From Calditrichia bacterium (GTDB taxonomy: Bacteria > Calditrichota > Calditrichia > RBG-13-44-9 > J042), in assembly GCA_030430345.1 (NCBI GenBank), contig JAUIFT010000041.1, positions 1-10,470 of the forward strand: DNA of 10,470 bases, written 5' to 3'. A program made the position numbers and the translations under genes. Below the pieces are notes generated by a model. That model worked only from the letters and a program-made list of their open reading frames with translations. It was not told the origin of the DNA and did no database searches. This document shows, piece after piece, positions 1 through 5,364 of the stretch. Numbering within the stretch: position 1 is the first letter of the stretch; each line of letters starts with the position of its first letter.

Positions 1-148
1 ATTCGGCAATCACCTTATTAAATCTCGTTCGAAACTTATTGTACTTCTGTAGCACTTTGTGAGTAATTTCGTCGACTCCCTCCAACTCTTGTCGCGCTTC
101 CGACATATCGATTCGCCACTCCTCGGATTCGCAAATCAATCGCCTCAT
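1..148 (-). CDS. Unrecognised open frame running off the left edge
   Basis: On the minus strand an ATG at 148 opens a frame that continues 49 codons without a stop to the window edge. The product is charged and mostly helical-looking, beginning [14 protein letters not shown] and ending [13 protein letters not shown] do not recognise it. Its first nine or so codons overlap, on the opposite strand, sequence that clearly encodes DeoD. If real, it may therefore start at the internal ATG at 106 ([10 protein letters not shown]). No good ribosome site was identified for either start. The foreign character of 1 to about 120 suggests either a fragment of another gene brought in by a rearrangement or a chimeric assembly end. 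The call rests only on openness and composition, so it is weak. Confidence 0.25.
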   Translation of the reverse strand, partial: MRRLICESEEWRIDMSEARQELEGVDEITHKVLQKYNKFRTRFNKVIAE

Positions 149-491
149 TTTTAACGGGATGGATTTTGCACCAACGGCAAATTTTGACTTGCTCAAGAAA
201 GCTTATGATGCGGCAGTCGCCAAAGGACTGAGTGTAAAAGTCGGTAATATATTTACCACCGATCGTTTTTACCATGAAGATCCCACCTATTGGAAAAAAT
301 GGGCTTCCTATGGCGTTCTGGCAATTGAGATGGAGTCATCCGGTCTTTACACCCTCGCGGCTCAGCATGAAGTACGGGCACTGACCATCCTGACAGTTAG
401 CGATGATATTATCACTGGCGAACATGCATCGGCAGAAGAACGGCAAACCACCTTCACCAGTATGATTGAAGTTGCGCTGGCCGCGGTCTAG
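120..491 (+). CDS. deoD: Purine nucleoside phosphorylase DeoD-type, C-terminal half (5'-truncated)
   Basis: This is the C-terminal half of a DeoD-type (trimer-of-dimers) purine nucleoside phosphorylase, which splits purine nucleosides with phosphate into base and ribose-1-phosphate in the cytoplasm. The match begins at about 120 with [11 protein letters not shown] and continues through [14 protein letters not shown] and [11 protein letters not shown]. It then reaches the nucleoside-binding EMESSGLY block, TVSDDI (the family's catalytic Asp) and EERQTTF (the catalytic-site Arg), and ends at a normal C-terminus. About 123 residues are present against roughly 235-240 for the family. The frame stays open back to 63 and meets a stop at 60-62, but residues before 120 do not resemble DeoD, and the N-terminal half is absent from all three forward frames. 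ATG 159 is an internal Met, not a credible start. The next gene starts 36 bp downstream, probably in the same transcript. Family assignment is secure; whether the gene is broken in the cell or only in the assembly is open. Confidence 0.85.
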   Translation, partial: SSDSQINRLIFNGMDFAPTANFDLLKKAYDAAVAKGLSVKVGNIFTTDRFYHEDPTYWKKWASYGVLAIEMESSGLYTLAAQHEVRALTILTVSDDIITGEHASAEERQTTFTSMIEVALAAV

Positions 492-527
492 TTAATTCAC
501 AAGAACAGCAATTGTAAAGGAATATCT

Positions 528-1820
528 ATGAATGCGATTTTTGCAGCGCTGATTTTTATTGCGGTTGCAGTAACCGGCTACCGGCAAATCACCTGGGTAG
601 CGACATCTCCGGAGATGGTTTCTCCCATGCAGGCACTCACCGAAGGCATTGTTTCTTCCGCGGAAGGGTCTGTCGAACTGGCGATTGGCCTGATTGGCAT
701 TATGGCTTTTTTTCTCGGATTGATGAAAGTTGCTGAAGACGGCGGCTTATTGAAAATTATCGCCAAGCTGGTCCGCCCGATAATGATTCGGCTTTTTCCG
801 GAAGTACCGTCAGATCATCCGGCGATGGGTGCGATGATTCTGAATATCTCTTCAAATGCAATGGGTTTAGGGAATGCCGCAACACCATTCGGGATTCGGG
901 CAATGCAGGAGCTCGACACCCTTAACAAACAAAAAGGCACGGCAACAAATGCCATGGCGCTCTTTCTGGCGATCAACACATCCAGTGTAACACTATTGCC
1001 AACCGGGGTCATTGCGATACGTGCAGCGGCGGGTTCCACAGACCCGGCAGGCATTCTTCCCACGACACTTTTCGCGACGCTTTGTTCCACGGTTGCGGCG
1101 ATTACCGCTGCGAAACTGCTTCAGCGTTTCTCTCCGATGACCGGAGACGACTCGCCTGCCGAGGAAGCGGTTGCATCTGAACCTTCACAGGAAGCGCTTC
1201 TCCCGGAAGAAGCCTCCGATGCTTATCCGGATTGGGTCTCTTACCTCGCTATGGGTGCAATCGTCGGTTTTATTCCCCTTGCTATTGTATACGGGCAATC
1301 GATTGGCCCCTGGATTATTCCCGGACTGGCTGTGTTGCTGCTTGGTTTTGGATTATATCGGAAAGTGCGTATTTACGAAGTATTTGTAGAGGGTGCTAAG
1401 GACGGATTCAATGTCGCGGTTAAAATCATTCCTTACCTGGTTGCGATATTAGTTGCCGTTGGGATGTTCCGCAACAGCGGGGCGATGGACATGATTGTCG
1501 GCTCCATTGGTCAGTTTACCACGGCGCTGGGAATGCCAACCGAAGCATTGCCAATGGCGCTGGTCCGACCGCTTTCCGGTTCGGGTGCGTTTGGTGTGAT
1601 GGCGGAAATTGTTAACAACCCGGCGGTTGGCCCGGATAGTTACACCGGCTACCTGGTCAGCACTTTACAAGGTTCCACAGAGACGACTTTTTATGTGCTG
1701 GCGGTTTATTTCGGCGCTGTTCAGGTGCGCCGGACCAGACACGCATTGGCAGCGGGGTTAACCGCAGACTTTGTCGGTATTATCGCCGCTGTTATCGGCT
1801 GTTTGTATTTGTATGGCTAA
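528..1820 (+). CDS. Fused SpmA-SpmB nucleoside-recognition membrane protein
   Basis: This 430-residue integral membrane protein fuses the two spore-maturation proteins of Bacillus. Residues 1 to about 200 match SpmA, with GLMKVAEDGGLL, PSDHPAMGAM, GLGNAATPFGIRAM and INTSSVTLLPTGVIAIR. A Pro/Glu-rich acidic linker spans about 203-235. Residues 236-430 match SpmB, with YEVFVEGAKDGFNVAVKIIPYL, RPLSGSGAFG, GPDSYTGYL, QGSTETTFYVLAVYFGAV and RRTRHA. Each half carries a Gate (nucleoside recognition) domain. In Bacillus the pair affects spore core dehydration; in non-sporulating bacteria the role is unknown and transport of a nucleoside-like solute is only inferred from the family. The start is supported by AAAGGA about 7 nt before the ATG. 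It lies 36 bp after deoD with no terminator between, so the two were probably co-transcribed, which fits a role in nucleoside movement or salvage. Length is normal for the fused form. Confidence 0.88.
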   Translation: MNAIFAALIFIAVAVTGYRQITWVATSPEMVSPMQALTEGIVSSAEGSVELAIGLIGIMAFFLGLMKVAEDGGLLKIIAKLVRPIMIRLFPEVPSDHPAMGAMILNISSNAMGLGNAATPFGIRAMQELDTLNKQKGTATNAMALFLAINTSSVTLLPTGVIAIRAAAGSTDPAGILPTTLFATLCSTVAAITAAKLLQRFSPMTGDDSPAEEAVASEPSQEALLPEEASDAYPDWVSYLAMGAIVGFIPLAIVYGQSIGPWIIPGLAVLLLGFGLYRKVRIYEVFVEGAKDGFNVAVKIIPYLVAILVAVGMFRNSGAMDMIVGSIGQFTTALGMPTEALPMALVRPLSGSGAFGVMAEIVNNPAVGPDSYTGYLVSTLQGSTETTFYVLAVYFGAVQVRRTRHALAAGLTADFVGIIAAVIGCLYLYG

Positions 1821-1874
1821 CAACCGCCTGGTGTTTGCGTAAAAAGCGGGATGGGAAACTTTATCATCTTTATC

Positions 1875-1903
1875 TTGCAATAAGCGCATAATAATTCTAT
1901 AAT
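1875..1903 (+). promoter_or_regulatory. Strong sigma70-type promoter
   Basis: TTGCAA (1875-1880, four of six to consensus) is followed after exactly 17 bp by a perfect TATAAT (1898-1903). Transcription would begin near 1910, leaving a leader of about 140 nt before the propeller gene at 2048. An intrinsic terminator lies inside that leader. No transcript data are available; the call is from consensus and spacing. Confidence 0.6.
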
Positions 1904-1909
1904 TTATTA

Positions 1910-2008
1910 AGTAATCTGGCAGAGAGAATAAAAACTCCTCCACTAAAACAGGTTGCAACGAAAGTCCACTTTTTTCTACCCGGCGATTTTCGTTGTAACC
2001 TTTTTTTT
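1910..2008 (+). ncRNA. Possible ~100-nt short transcript (sRNA or attenuated leader)
   Basis: The interval between the predicted start near 1910 and the T-tract ending at 2008 would give a discrete RNA of about 100 nt. It contains no convincing ORF; its 3' part is the terminator hairpin. It could be an independent small RNA or a leader with conditional termination controlling the gene at 2048. No known RNA family was recognised. The inference depends wholly on the promoter and terminator calls. Confidence 0.3.
1951..2008 (+). terminator. Intrinsic terminator in the leader of the propeller gene
   Basis: GGTTGCAACGAAA (1951-1963) pairs with TTTCGTTGTAACC (1988-2000) over 13 positions with a single G-U wobble. 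The loop is 24 nt and eight T residues follow at once (2001-2008). It lies 130 bp after the SpmA-SpmB stop and about 40 bp before the next start codon, downstream of the promoter at 1875-1903. It may end read-through from deoD-spm, attenuate the next gene, or both. Confidence 0.75.
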
Positions 2009-2047
2009 ATCCAAAAAGTGCCTCAAACAGAAAATCCGGAGCTTATT

Positions 2048-3091
2048 ATGCGATTCCTTATCCTTTCAATTTTGGTCTTAACTATTCTTAATACGGCATT
2101 CGCGCAACTATCACTTAGTTGGGAAGCGCAGGACAGTGGTTTGGAAGCATCCTTGCGCGGATCATCTGTGCTGGATAAAAACATTGCCTGGGTTAGCGGC
2201 AGCGGCGGGAAATTTGCCTATACAAATAATGGCGGCAAAAACTGGCATCCGATGACGGTGGCCGGGGCGGATTCTCTTGATTTTCGGGATGTTCACGTTT
2301 TTGACGAAAAAACGGCCTACCTGATGAGTGCCGGTACCGGCGCAAACACAAGAATTTACAAAACCATTGACGGAGGCCAAAACTGGCAACTTCAGCTGAC
2401 CAATCCTTTTCCGGAAGGATTTTTTAGCAGCATGGGATTTTGGGATAAGGATAATGGCATTGTTTTCAGCGATCCGGTCGATGGTAAACTGGTGATATTT
2501 GCCACTGATGACGGAGGTGTTAACTGGCTGCAGATTTCTCCGGCTGTAATCCCTGCGGCCATCGAAGGCGAATATGCCTTCGCCGCCAGTGGCACTTGTC
2601 TGATAATTACCGAAGAAGGTAATGTCTGGATAGGCACCGGCGGCAGTGCAGCCCGGGTCTTTTCCAGCGCGGACAGAGGTAAGTCCTGGCAGGCAACGCC
2701 AACACCAATGATTGCCGGAGAAGCATCCACTGGCATATTTTCCCTGGCATTTCTTGATGAGAACAGGGGCGTTTTGGTTGGAGGAAATTATCAGCATCCG
2801 GATAGCGTTGGCCCAAACATCGCATTTACGGAAGATGGCGGAAATAGCTGGCATCTGCCCGAAAAGAATCTGGCAATGCCCTATCGTTCCTGTGTCGGTT
2901 ATCTTCCCTACAAAGACACAGTAATCCTCCTTGCCGTCGGCCGCTCCGGATGTAGTTTTTCAACGGATTTAGGCAAATCCTGGCAACATTTCGGGGAAGA
3001 AGGTTTTTATACTTTCGATTTTTCAACAGATGGTCATTGCTGGGCGGCTGGCGCAAATGGCCGTATCGCTAAGTTGGTAATTTCTGAATAA
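2048..3091 (+). CDS. Secreted Asp-box beta-propeller, Ycf48/HCF136-like
   Basis: This 347-residue exported protein is built from BNR/Asp-box repeats (S/T-x-D-x-G-x-x-W). Six are visible: TNNGGKNW (59-66), TIDGGQNW (106-113), TDDGGVNW (153-160), SADRGKSW (207-214), TEDGGNSW (261-268) and STDLGKSW (305-312). A propeller of about six or seven blades is expected, as in Ycf48/HCF136 and sialidase-type folds. Sialidase catalytic residues were not recognised, so an enzyme activity is not claimed. The start at ATG 2048 is preferred over an in-frame GTG at 2018, because GGAG lies 6 nt upstream and translation begins directly with a signal peptide (MRFLILSILVLTILNTAFAQ). Cleavage after AFA would release it to the periplasm or outside. 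In phototrophs Ycf48 assists photosystem II assembly, but nothing photosynthetic is nearby, so the role here is unknown. A strong promoter and an internal terminator precede it. Confidence 0.8.
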   Translation: MRFLILSILVLTILNTAFAQLSLSWEAQDSGLEASLRGSSVLDKNIAWVSGSGGKFAYTNNGGKNWHPMTVAGADSLDFRDVHVFDEKTAYLMSAGTGANTRIYKTIDGGQNWQLQLTNPFPEGFFSSMGFWDKDNGIVFSDPVDGKLVIFATDDGGVNWLQISPAVIPAAIEGEYAFAASGTCLIITEEGNVWIGTGGSAARVFSSADRGKSWQATPTPMIAGEASTGIFSLAFLDENRGVLVGGNYQHPDSVGPNIAFTEDGGNSWHLPEKNLAMPYRSCVGYLPYKDTVILLAVGRSGCSFSTDLGKSWQHFGEEGFYTFDFSTDGHCWAAGANGRIAKLVISE

Positions 3092-3127
3092 TTTAGCCAA
3101 GCACAAACTCAAATGTGTCTTTTTAAG

Positions 3128-3279
3128 TTTTCTCCTGTCTCAACGACTGAAAGCAAGAGGGTAGCTTAGTGAAATGAAACTAAACACGGGAGAAAAAGTA
3201 AAAACTTCAGTTGCTGAGCGATGCAACAGGGTAAACGGTGAGTTAGCAATTCAGTTCATAAACAACGCTGAATATCACC
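3128..3279 (+). promoter_or_regulatory. Highly structured 5' leader of the TPR gene (possible RNA switch)
   Basis: The 203-bp gap before the TPR gene is dense in complementary segments. P1: TTTTCTCCTGT (3128-3138) with ACGGGAGAAAA (3186-3196), 11 pairs with one G-U. P2: GCTTAGT (3164-3170) with ACTAAAC (3179-3185), six of seven pairs, abutting P1. P3: GTTGC (3210-3214) with GCAAC (3223-3227). P4: CTCAACGACTGAA (3139-3151) with TTCAGTTGCTGAG (3206-3218), 12 of 13 pairs including one G-U. P5: GGTGA (3237-3241) with TCACC (3275-3279), enclosing ATTCAG (3249-3254) with CTGAAT (3268-3273). P4 crosses P1 and uses the left side of P3, so P1+P3 and P4 look mutually exclusive. P5 ends just before the ribosome site (AGAAGGGA, 3280-3287). 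No known riboswitch class and no clear promoter were recognised. Pairings were found by eye, without energy calculation. Confidence 0.45.
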
Positions 3280-3294
3280 AGAAGGGACATTAAA

Positions 3295-4587
3295 ATGAAA
3301 CGATTACATTTATCAACGCGACTTATATTAGCGCTTCTAATTTCAACAATTACATTTTCAACAGCAATATTCGCTGATGAAACAACGGATATTGCACCAG
3401 AATGTAAACCGGCGGATCAGGCCGTTTATTATGACAAATTTCAATCAGATTCTGTGCAACTTCGCGATGTGCAAATCTGGTATCAATACGGTCAGGACAA
3501 CTTCAAGCTGGAAGACTGGCAGAAAGCGATCGGCTACTACTGGAAAGTGGTTTTAAATGACAAAGCCGGCACCTATAAAGTGGTTTACCGTAAATTGGCC
3601 GACAGCTACCTGTCACTAATGAAAATTAACCAGGAACAGCAGGCTGCTTATCTCGACAGTGCTTTTCTGGCAATTTATCGTGGTTTGGATCGCTATCCGG
3701 ACTATGCCATGCTGCACTTCAAAGCAGGTAATATTTACAAAAGCATGCAGCAGCCGCAGTGTGCAATTCCCCATTATGAGGCACTGACCGGCATCTCACC
3801 CAAGCAGGTTAACTACCAGAAGATTCTGGCACAGCTGCTTTATCAAACGGACGATGAGCGCGCGTTAACGGTGCAGGGCAAGGTCCTTGAGCTATCCCCG
3901 GAAGATACGGATGCAGCGCAATTCCACCTGCGCCTACTCAGTCACTTTAACAAAGATGCGCTGGCATTTATGGCTGAGCAATTCGAACGGGATACCAGCA
4001 ACGTCATTAACGCAATGCGCTATGGCAAGGAAGCCTACAATCGCGGTGAATATGCTGCTGCAAAACGCGCTTTTAACGCCGCCTTTGTTACCGACTCTTC
4101 TCATCTGGAAGCCGCGGGTATGTATGCCCGCAGTTGCGAAGGCCTCGGCGACTACCGCAGTGCCATTTCTCAGTACCAAAGGATCCTTGAGGCAAATAGC
4201 GGCGACATCAACACTTTAAGCTTATTGGCATTGGCCACGGCTGAAGTCCACAACTTTAGCGCCGCTTCCGGTTACGCCCGGAAAGCGATTCGGATTTCTC
4301 CGGAGAGCGGGCAACCCTTTATCGTCCTGGGCCACATCTACGAAAAAGGGGCGGATTACTTTCATGGCAAAAGTGGTAAAAACAACTATAGCTACGACAC
4401 AAAAATGGTTATGGAAAAAGCAGCTTTTATGTATAAAAAAGCCCAGCAAGATCCCAACTGGGCAAGCCAGGGTGTTCAGAATTACGAGCGTTTAAGCAGT
4501 AGTTCGGTTTTCCGGAATAAAGAGGACAAACATTTACACAATTACCGTGAGAACATCACTGACCCGAATTATAGCTGGGTTAAATAA
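3295..4587 (+). CDS. Exported tetratricopeptide-repeat protein
   Basis: This 430-residue protein begins with a Sec signal peptide (KR at 2-3, hydrophobic 9-25, likely cleavage after IFA at 27). The mature part is mostly TPR-like helix pairs: about 60-90 (GQDNFKLEDWQKAIGYYWKVV), 95-133, 140-170, 240-265 (GKEAYNRGEYAAAKRAFNAA), 272-300 (ARSCEGLGDYRSAISQYQRI), 306-335 and 340-385. It probably acts as a periplasmic or surface scaffold; the partner is unknown. The last 30 or so residues (SSVFRNKEDK to NYSWVK) are not TPR and form a distinctive polar tail ending in an aromatic. Two cysteines sit at 37 and 156, and a further one at 281. The start follows AAGGGA about 7 nt upstream. The leader is strongly structured, and an intrinsic terminator follows at once, so the gene is probably monocistronic. 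Confidence 0.8.
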   Translation: MKRLHLSTRLILALLISTITFSTAIFADETTDIAPECKPADQAVYYDKFQSDSVQLRDVQIWYQYGQDNFKLEDWQKAIGYYWKVVLNDKAGTYKVVYRKLADSYLSLMKINQEQQAAYLDSAFLAIYRGLDRYPDYAMLHFKAGNIYKSMQQPQCAIPHYEALTGISPKQVNYQKILAQLLYQTDDERALTVQGKVLELSPEDTDAAQFHLRLLSHFNKDALAFMAEQFERDTSNVINAMRYGKEAYNRGEYAAAKRAFNAAFVTDSSHLEAAGMYARSCEGLGDYRSAISQYQRILEANSGDINTLSLLALATAEVHNFSAASGYARKAIRISPESGQPFIVLGHIYEKGADYFHGKSGKNNYSYDTKMVMEKAAFMYKKAQQDPNWASQGVQNYERLSSSSVFRNKEDKHLHNYRENITDPNYSWVK

Positions 4588-4595
4588 GACGACTT

Positions 4596-4634
4596 ATCCG
4601 GAGCGTTTCAGTGAGCGCTCCGGATTTATTTTTT
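4596..4634 (+). terminator. Intrinsic terminator after the TPR gene
   Basis: ATCCGGAGCG (4596-4605) pairs perfectly with CGCTCCGGAT (4616-4625) around a 10-nt loop. It is followed by TTTATTTTTT ending at 4634. It begins eight bases after the TPR stop codon. It also lies immediately before the ribosome site of the acetyltransferase gene, which therefore needs either its own promoter or read-through. Confidence 0.9.
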
Positions 4635-4649
4635 AGGGAATCGACTATT

Positions 4650-5126
4650 ATGGCTGACATGCTGGTAAAACTTTACAATCTTCCTGATGAATGGTCTTTT
4701 ATTGCCTCATTAAATCCGAAAGGGATTACCATCCGGAAAGCCATTGGGCCGGAACACTTGTTTATTACAAGCTGGGTAGAAACCCATTTTAGCAAAGGCT
4801 GGAGCAGCGAAGTCAACGCAGCACTGGGCAACCGCCCCAGCACATGTTTTATCGCCGAGAAAAACGGTGAACTTCTTGGATTTGCTTGTTATGATGCTAC
4901 GGCCCTGGGCTTTTTTGGTCCCACCGGCGTTCACCCCCAGGCACGCGGAGAAGGCATTGGCAAAGCATTGTTGCTGGCTTGCATGGCGGACATGAAACTT
5001 AAGGGGTACGGCTATGCCATTATCGGCGATGCCGGCCCGGGAGAGTTTTATCAAAAAGTCGTTGATGCATCCGAAATAAAAGACTCTTTTCCAGGCATTT
5101 ACCGGGGAAATGTTGCCAAAGAATAA
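4650..5126 (+). CDS. GNAT-family N-acetyltransferase
   Basis: This 158-residue cytoplasmic protein of the GNAT fold is predicted to transfer acetyl from acetyl-CoA to an amine. The CoA pyrophosphate-binding motif A is clear: VHPQARGEGIGKALL (94-108), matching R/Q-x-x-G-x-G/A at R99, G102 and G104, preceded by the beta4 strand. Residues 64-82 (STCFIAEKNGELLGFACYD) form the expected beta2-beta3 hairpin, and FYQKVV (133-138) sits in the motif B region. The start at ATG 4650 is chosen over an in-frame GTG at 4611. The GTG would lie inside the preceding terminator hairpin, whereas AGGGA lies 10 nt before 4650. The substrate cannot be inferred; neighbours on both sides are separated by over 100 bp or a terminator. 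Length is ordinary for a single-domain GNAT. Confidence 0.85.
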   Translation: MADMLVKLYNLPDEWSFIASLNPKGITIRKAIGPEHLFITSWVETHFSKGWSSEVNAALGNRPSTCFIAEKNGELLGFACYDATALGFFGPTGVHPQARGEGIGKALLLACMADMKLKGYGYAIIGDAGPGEFYQKVVDASEIKDSFPGIYRGNVAKE

Positions 5127-5203
5127 ACCCGCGTATTCTCGTTGATTACAACACTAATCTCCTCTCCCCTGCCAGTAGATATTTCATCCAAAGGTTTTTG
5201 TAA

Positions 5204-5233
5204 TTCAATTTGTAAATCAAATTGAAATTGAAT
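5204..5233. promoter_or_regulatory. AT-rich inverted repeat, candidate operator upstream of fadIJ
   Basis: TTCAATTTG (5204-5212) and CAAATTGAA (5218-5226) form a perfect 9-bp inverted repeat around TAAAT. A second, overlapping copy of the right half (AAATTGAAT, 5225-5233) is the exact complement of ATTCAATTT (5203-5211). The repeat lies about 130-160 bp before the fadI start, in the 238-bp gap 5127-5364. Beta-oxidation operons are commonly controlled by acyl-CoA-responsive GntR- or TetR-type FadR repressors that bind short palindromes, so an operator is plausible. The sequence is not a clear match to either known FadR site. A GATAAT at 5327-5332 is a possible -10 without a good -35. Nothing else was recognised in the gap. 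Confidence 0.4.
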
Positions 5234-5364
5234 AAGTTGTTTTTGAACACTGCTCAGTTTTCTGCCGGGTAAGATACTTTTTCCCGGGAAAGCAGTCGTT
5301 ATTTTCAATATGCGTTAATGGTCTCTGATAATTTTCATTCATCCACATAAACAGGCAGATAGTT

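Noticed and set aside
36..275. Minus-strand 79-residue frame across the deoD region
   Set aside because: Most of it is antisense to clear DeoD coding sequence, and it shows no family resemblance. A different minus frame (1-148) is the better candidate near the edge.
2018..2047. Longer start (GTG 2018) for the propeller protein
   Set aside because: It would put ten polar residues before the signal peptide; ATG 2048 has GGAG at the right distance.
2162..2854. 230-residue antisense open frame inside the propeller gene
   Set aside because: It lies wholly within a well-supported gene, has no recognisable motifs, and its composition is what the opposite strand of repeat-rich coding DNA gives.
3139..3240. 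Known riboswitch class (c-di-GMP, cobalamin, TPP, RNase P or tmRNA fragment) in the TPR leader
   Set aside because: Short stretches look suggestive, but the conserved cores of these classes are not present; only an unnamed structured leader is supported.
4611..4649. Longer start (GTG 4611) for the acetyltransferase
   Set aside because: It would begin inside the loop and stem of a perfect intrinsic terminator, while ATG 4650 has its own ribosome site.
5265..5287. CCGGG/CCCGG hairpin before fadI
   Set aside because: It has only five pairs with a 13-nt loop and no T-tract; too weak to call.
5099..5308. Minus-strand 69-residue frame between the acetyltransferase gene and fadI
   Set aside because: It needs a TTG start, overlaps the end of the acetyltransferase gene, covers the AT-rich palindrome and lacks a ribosome site.
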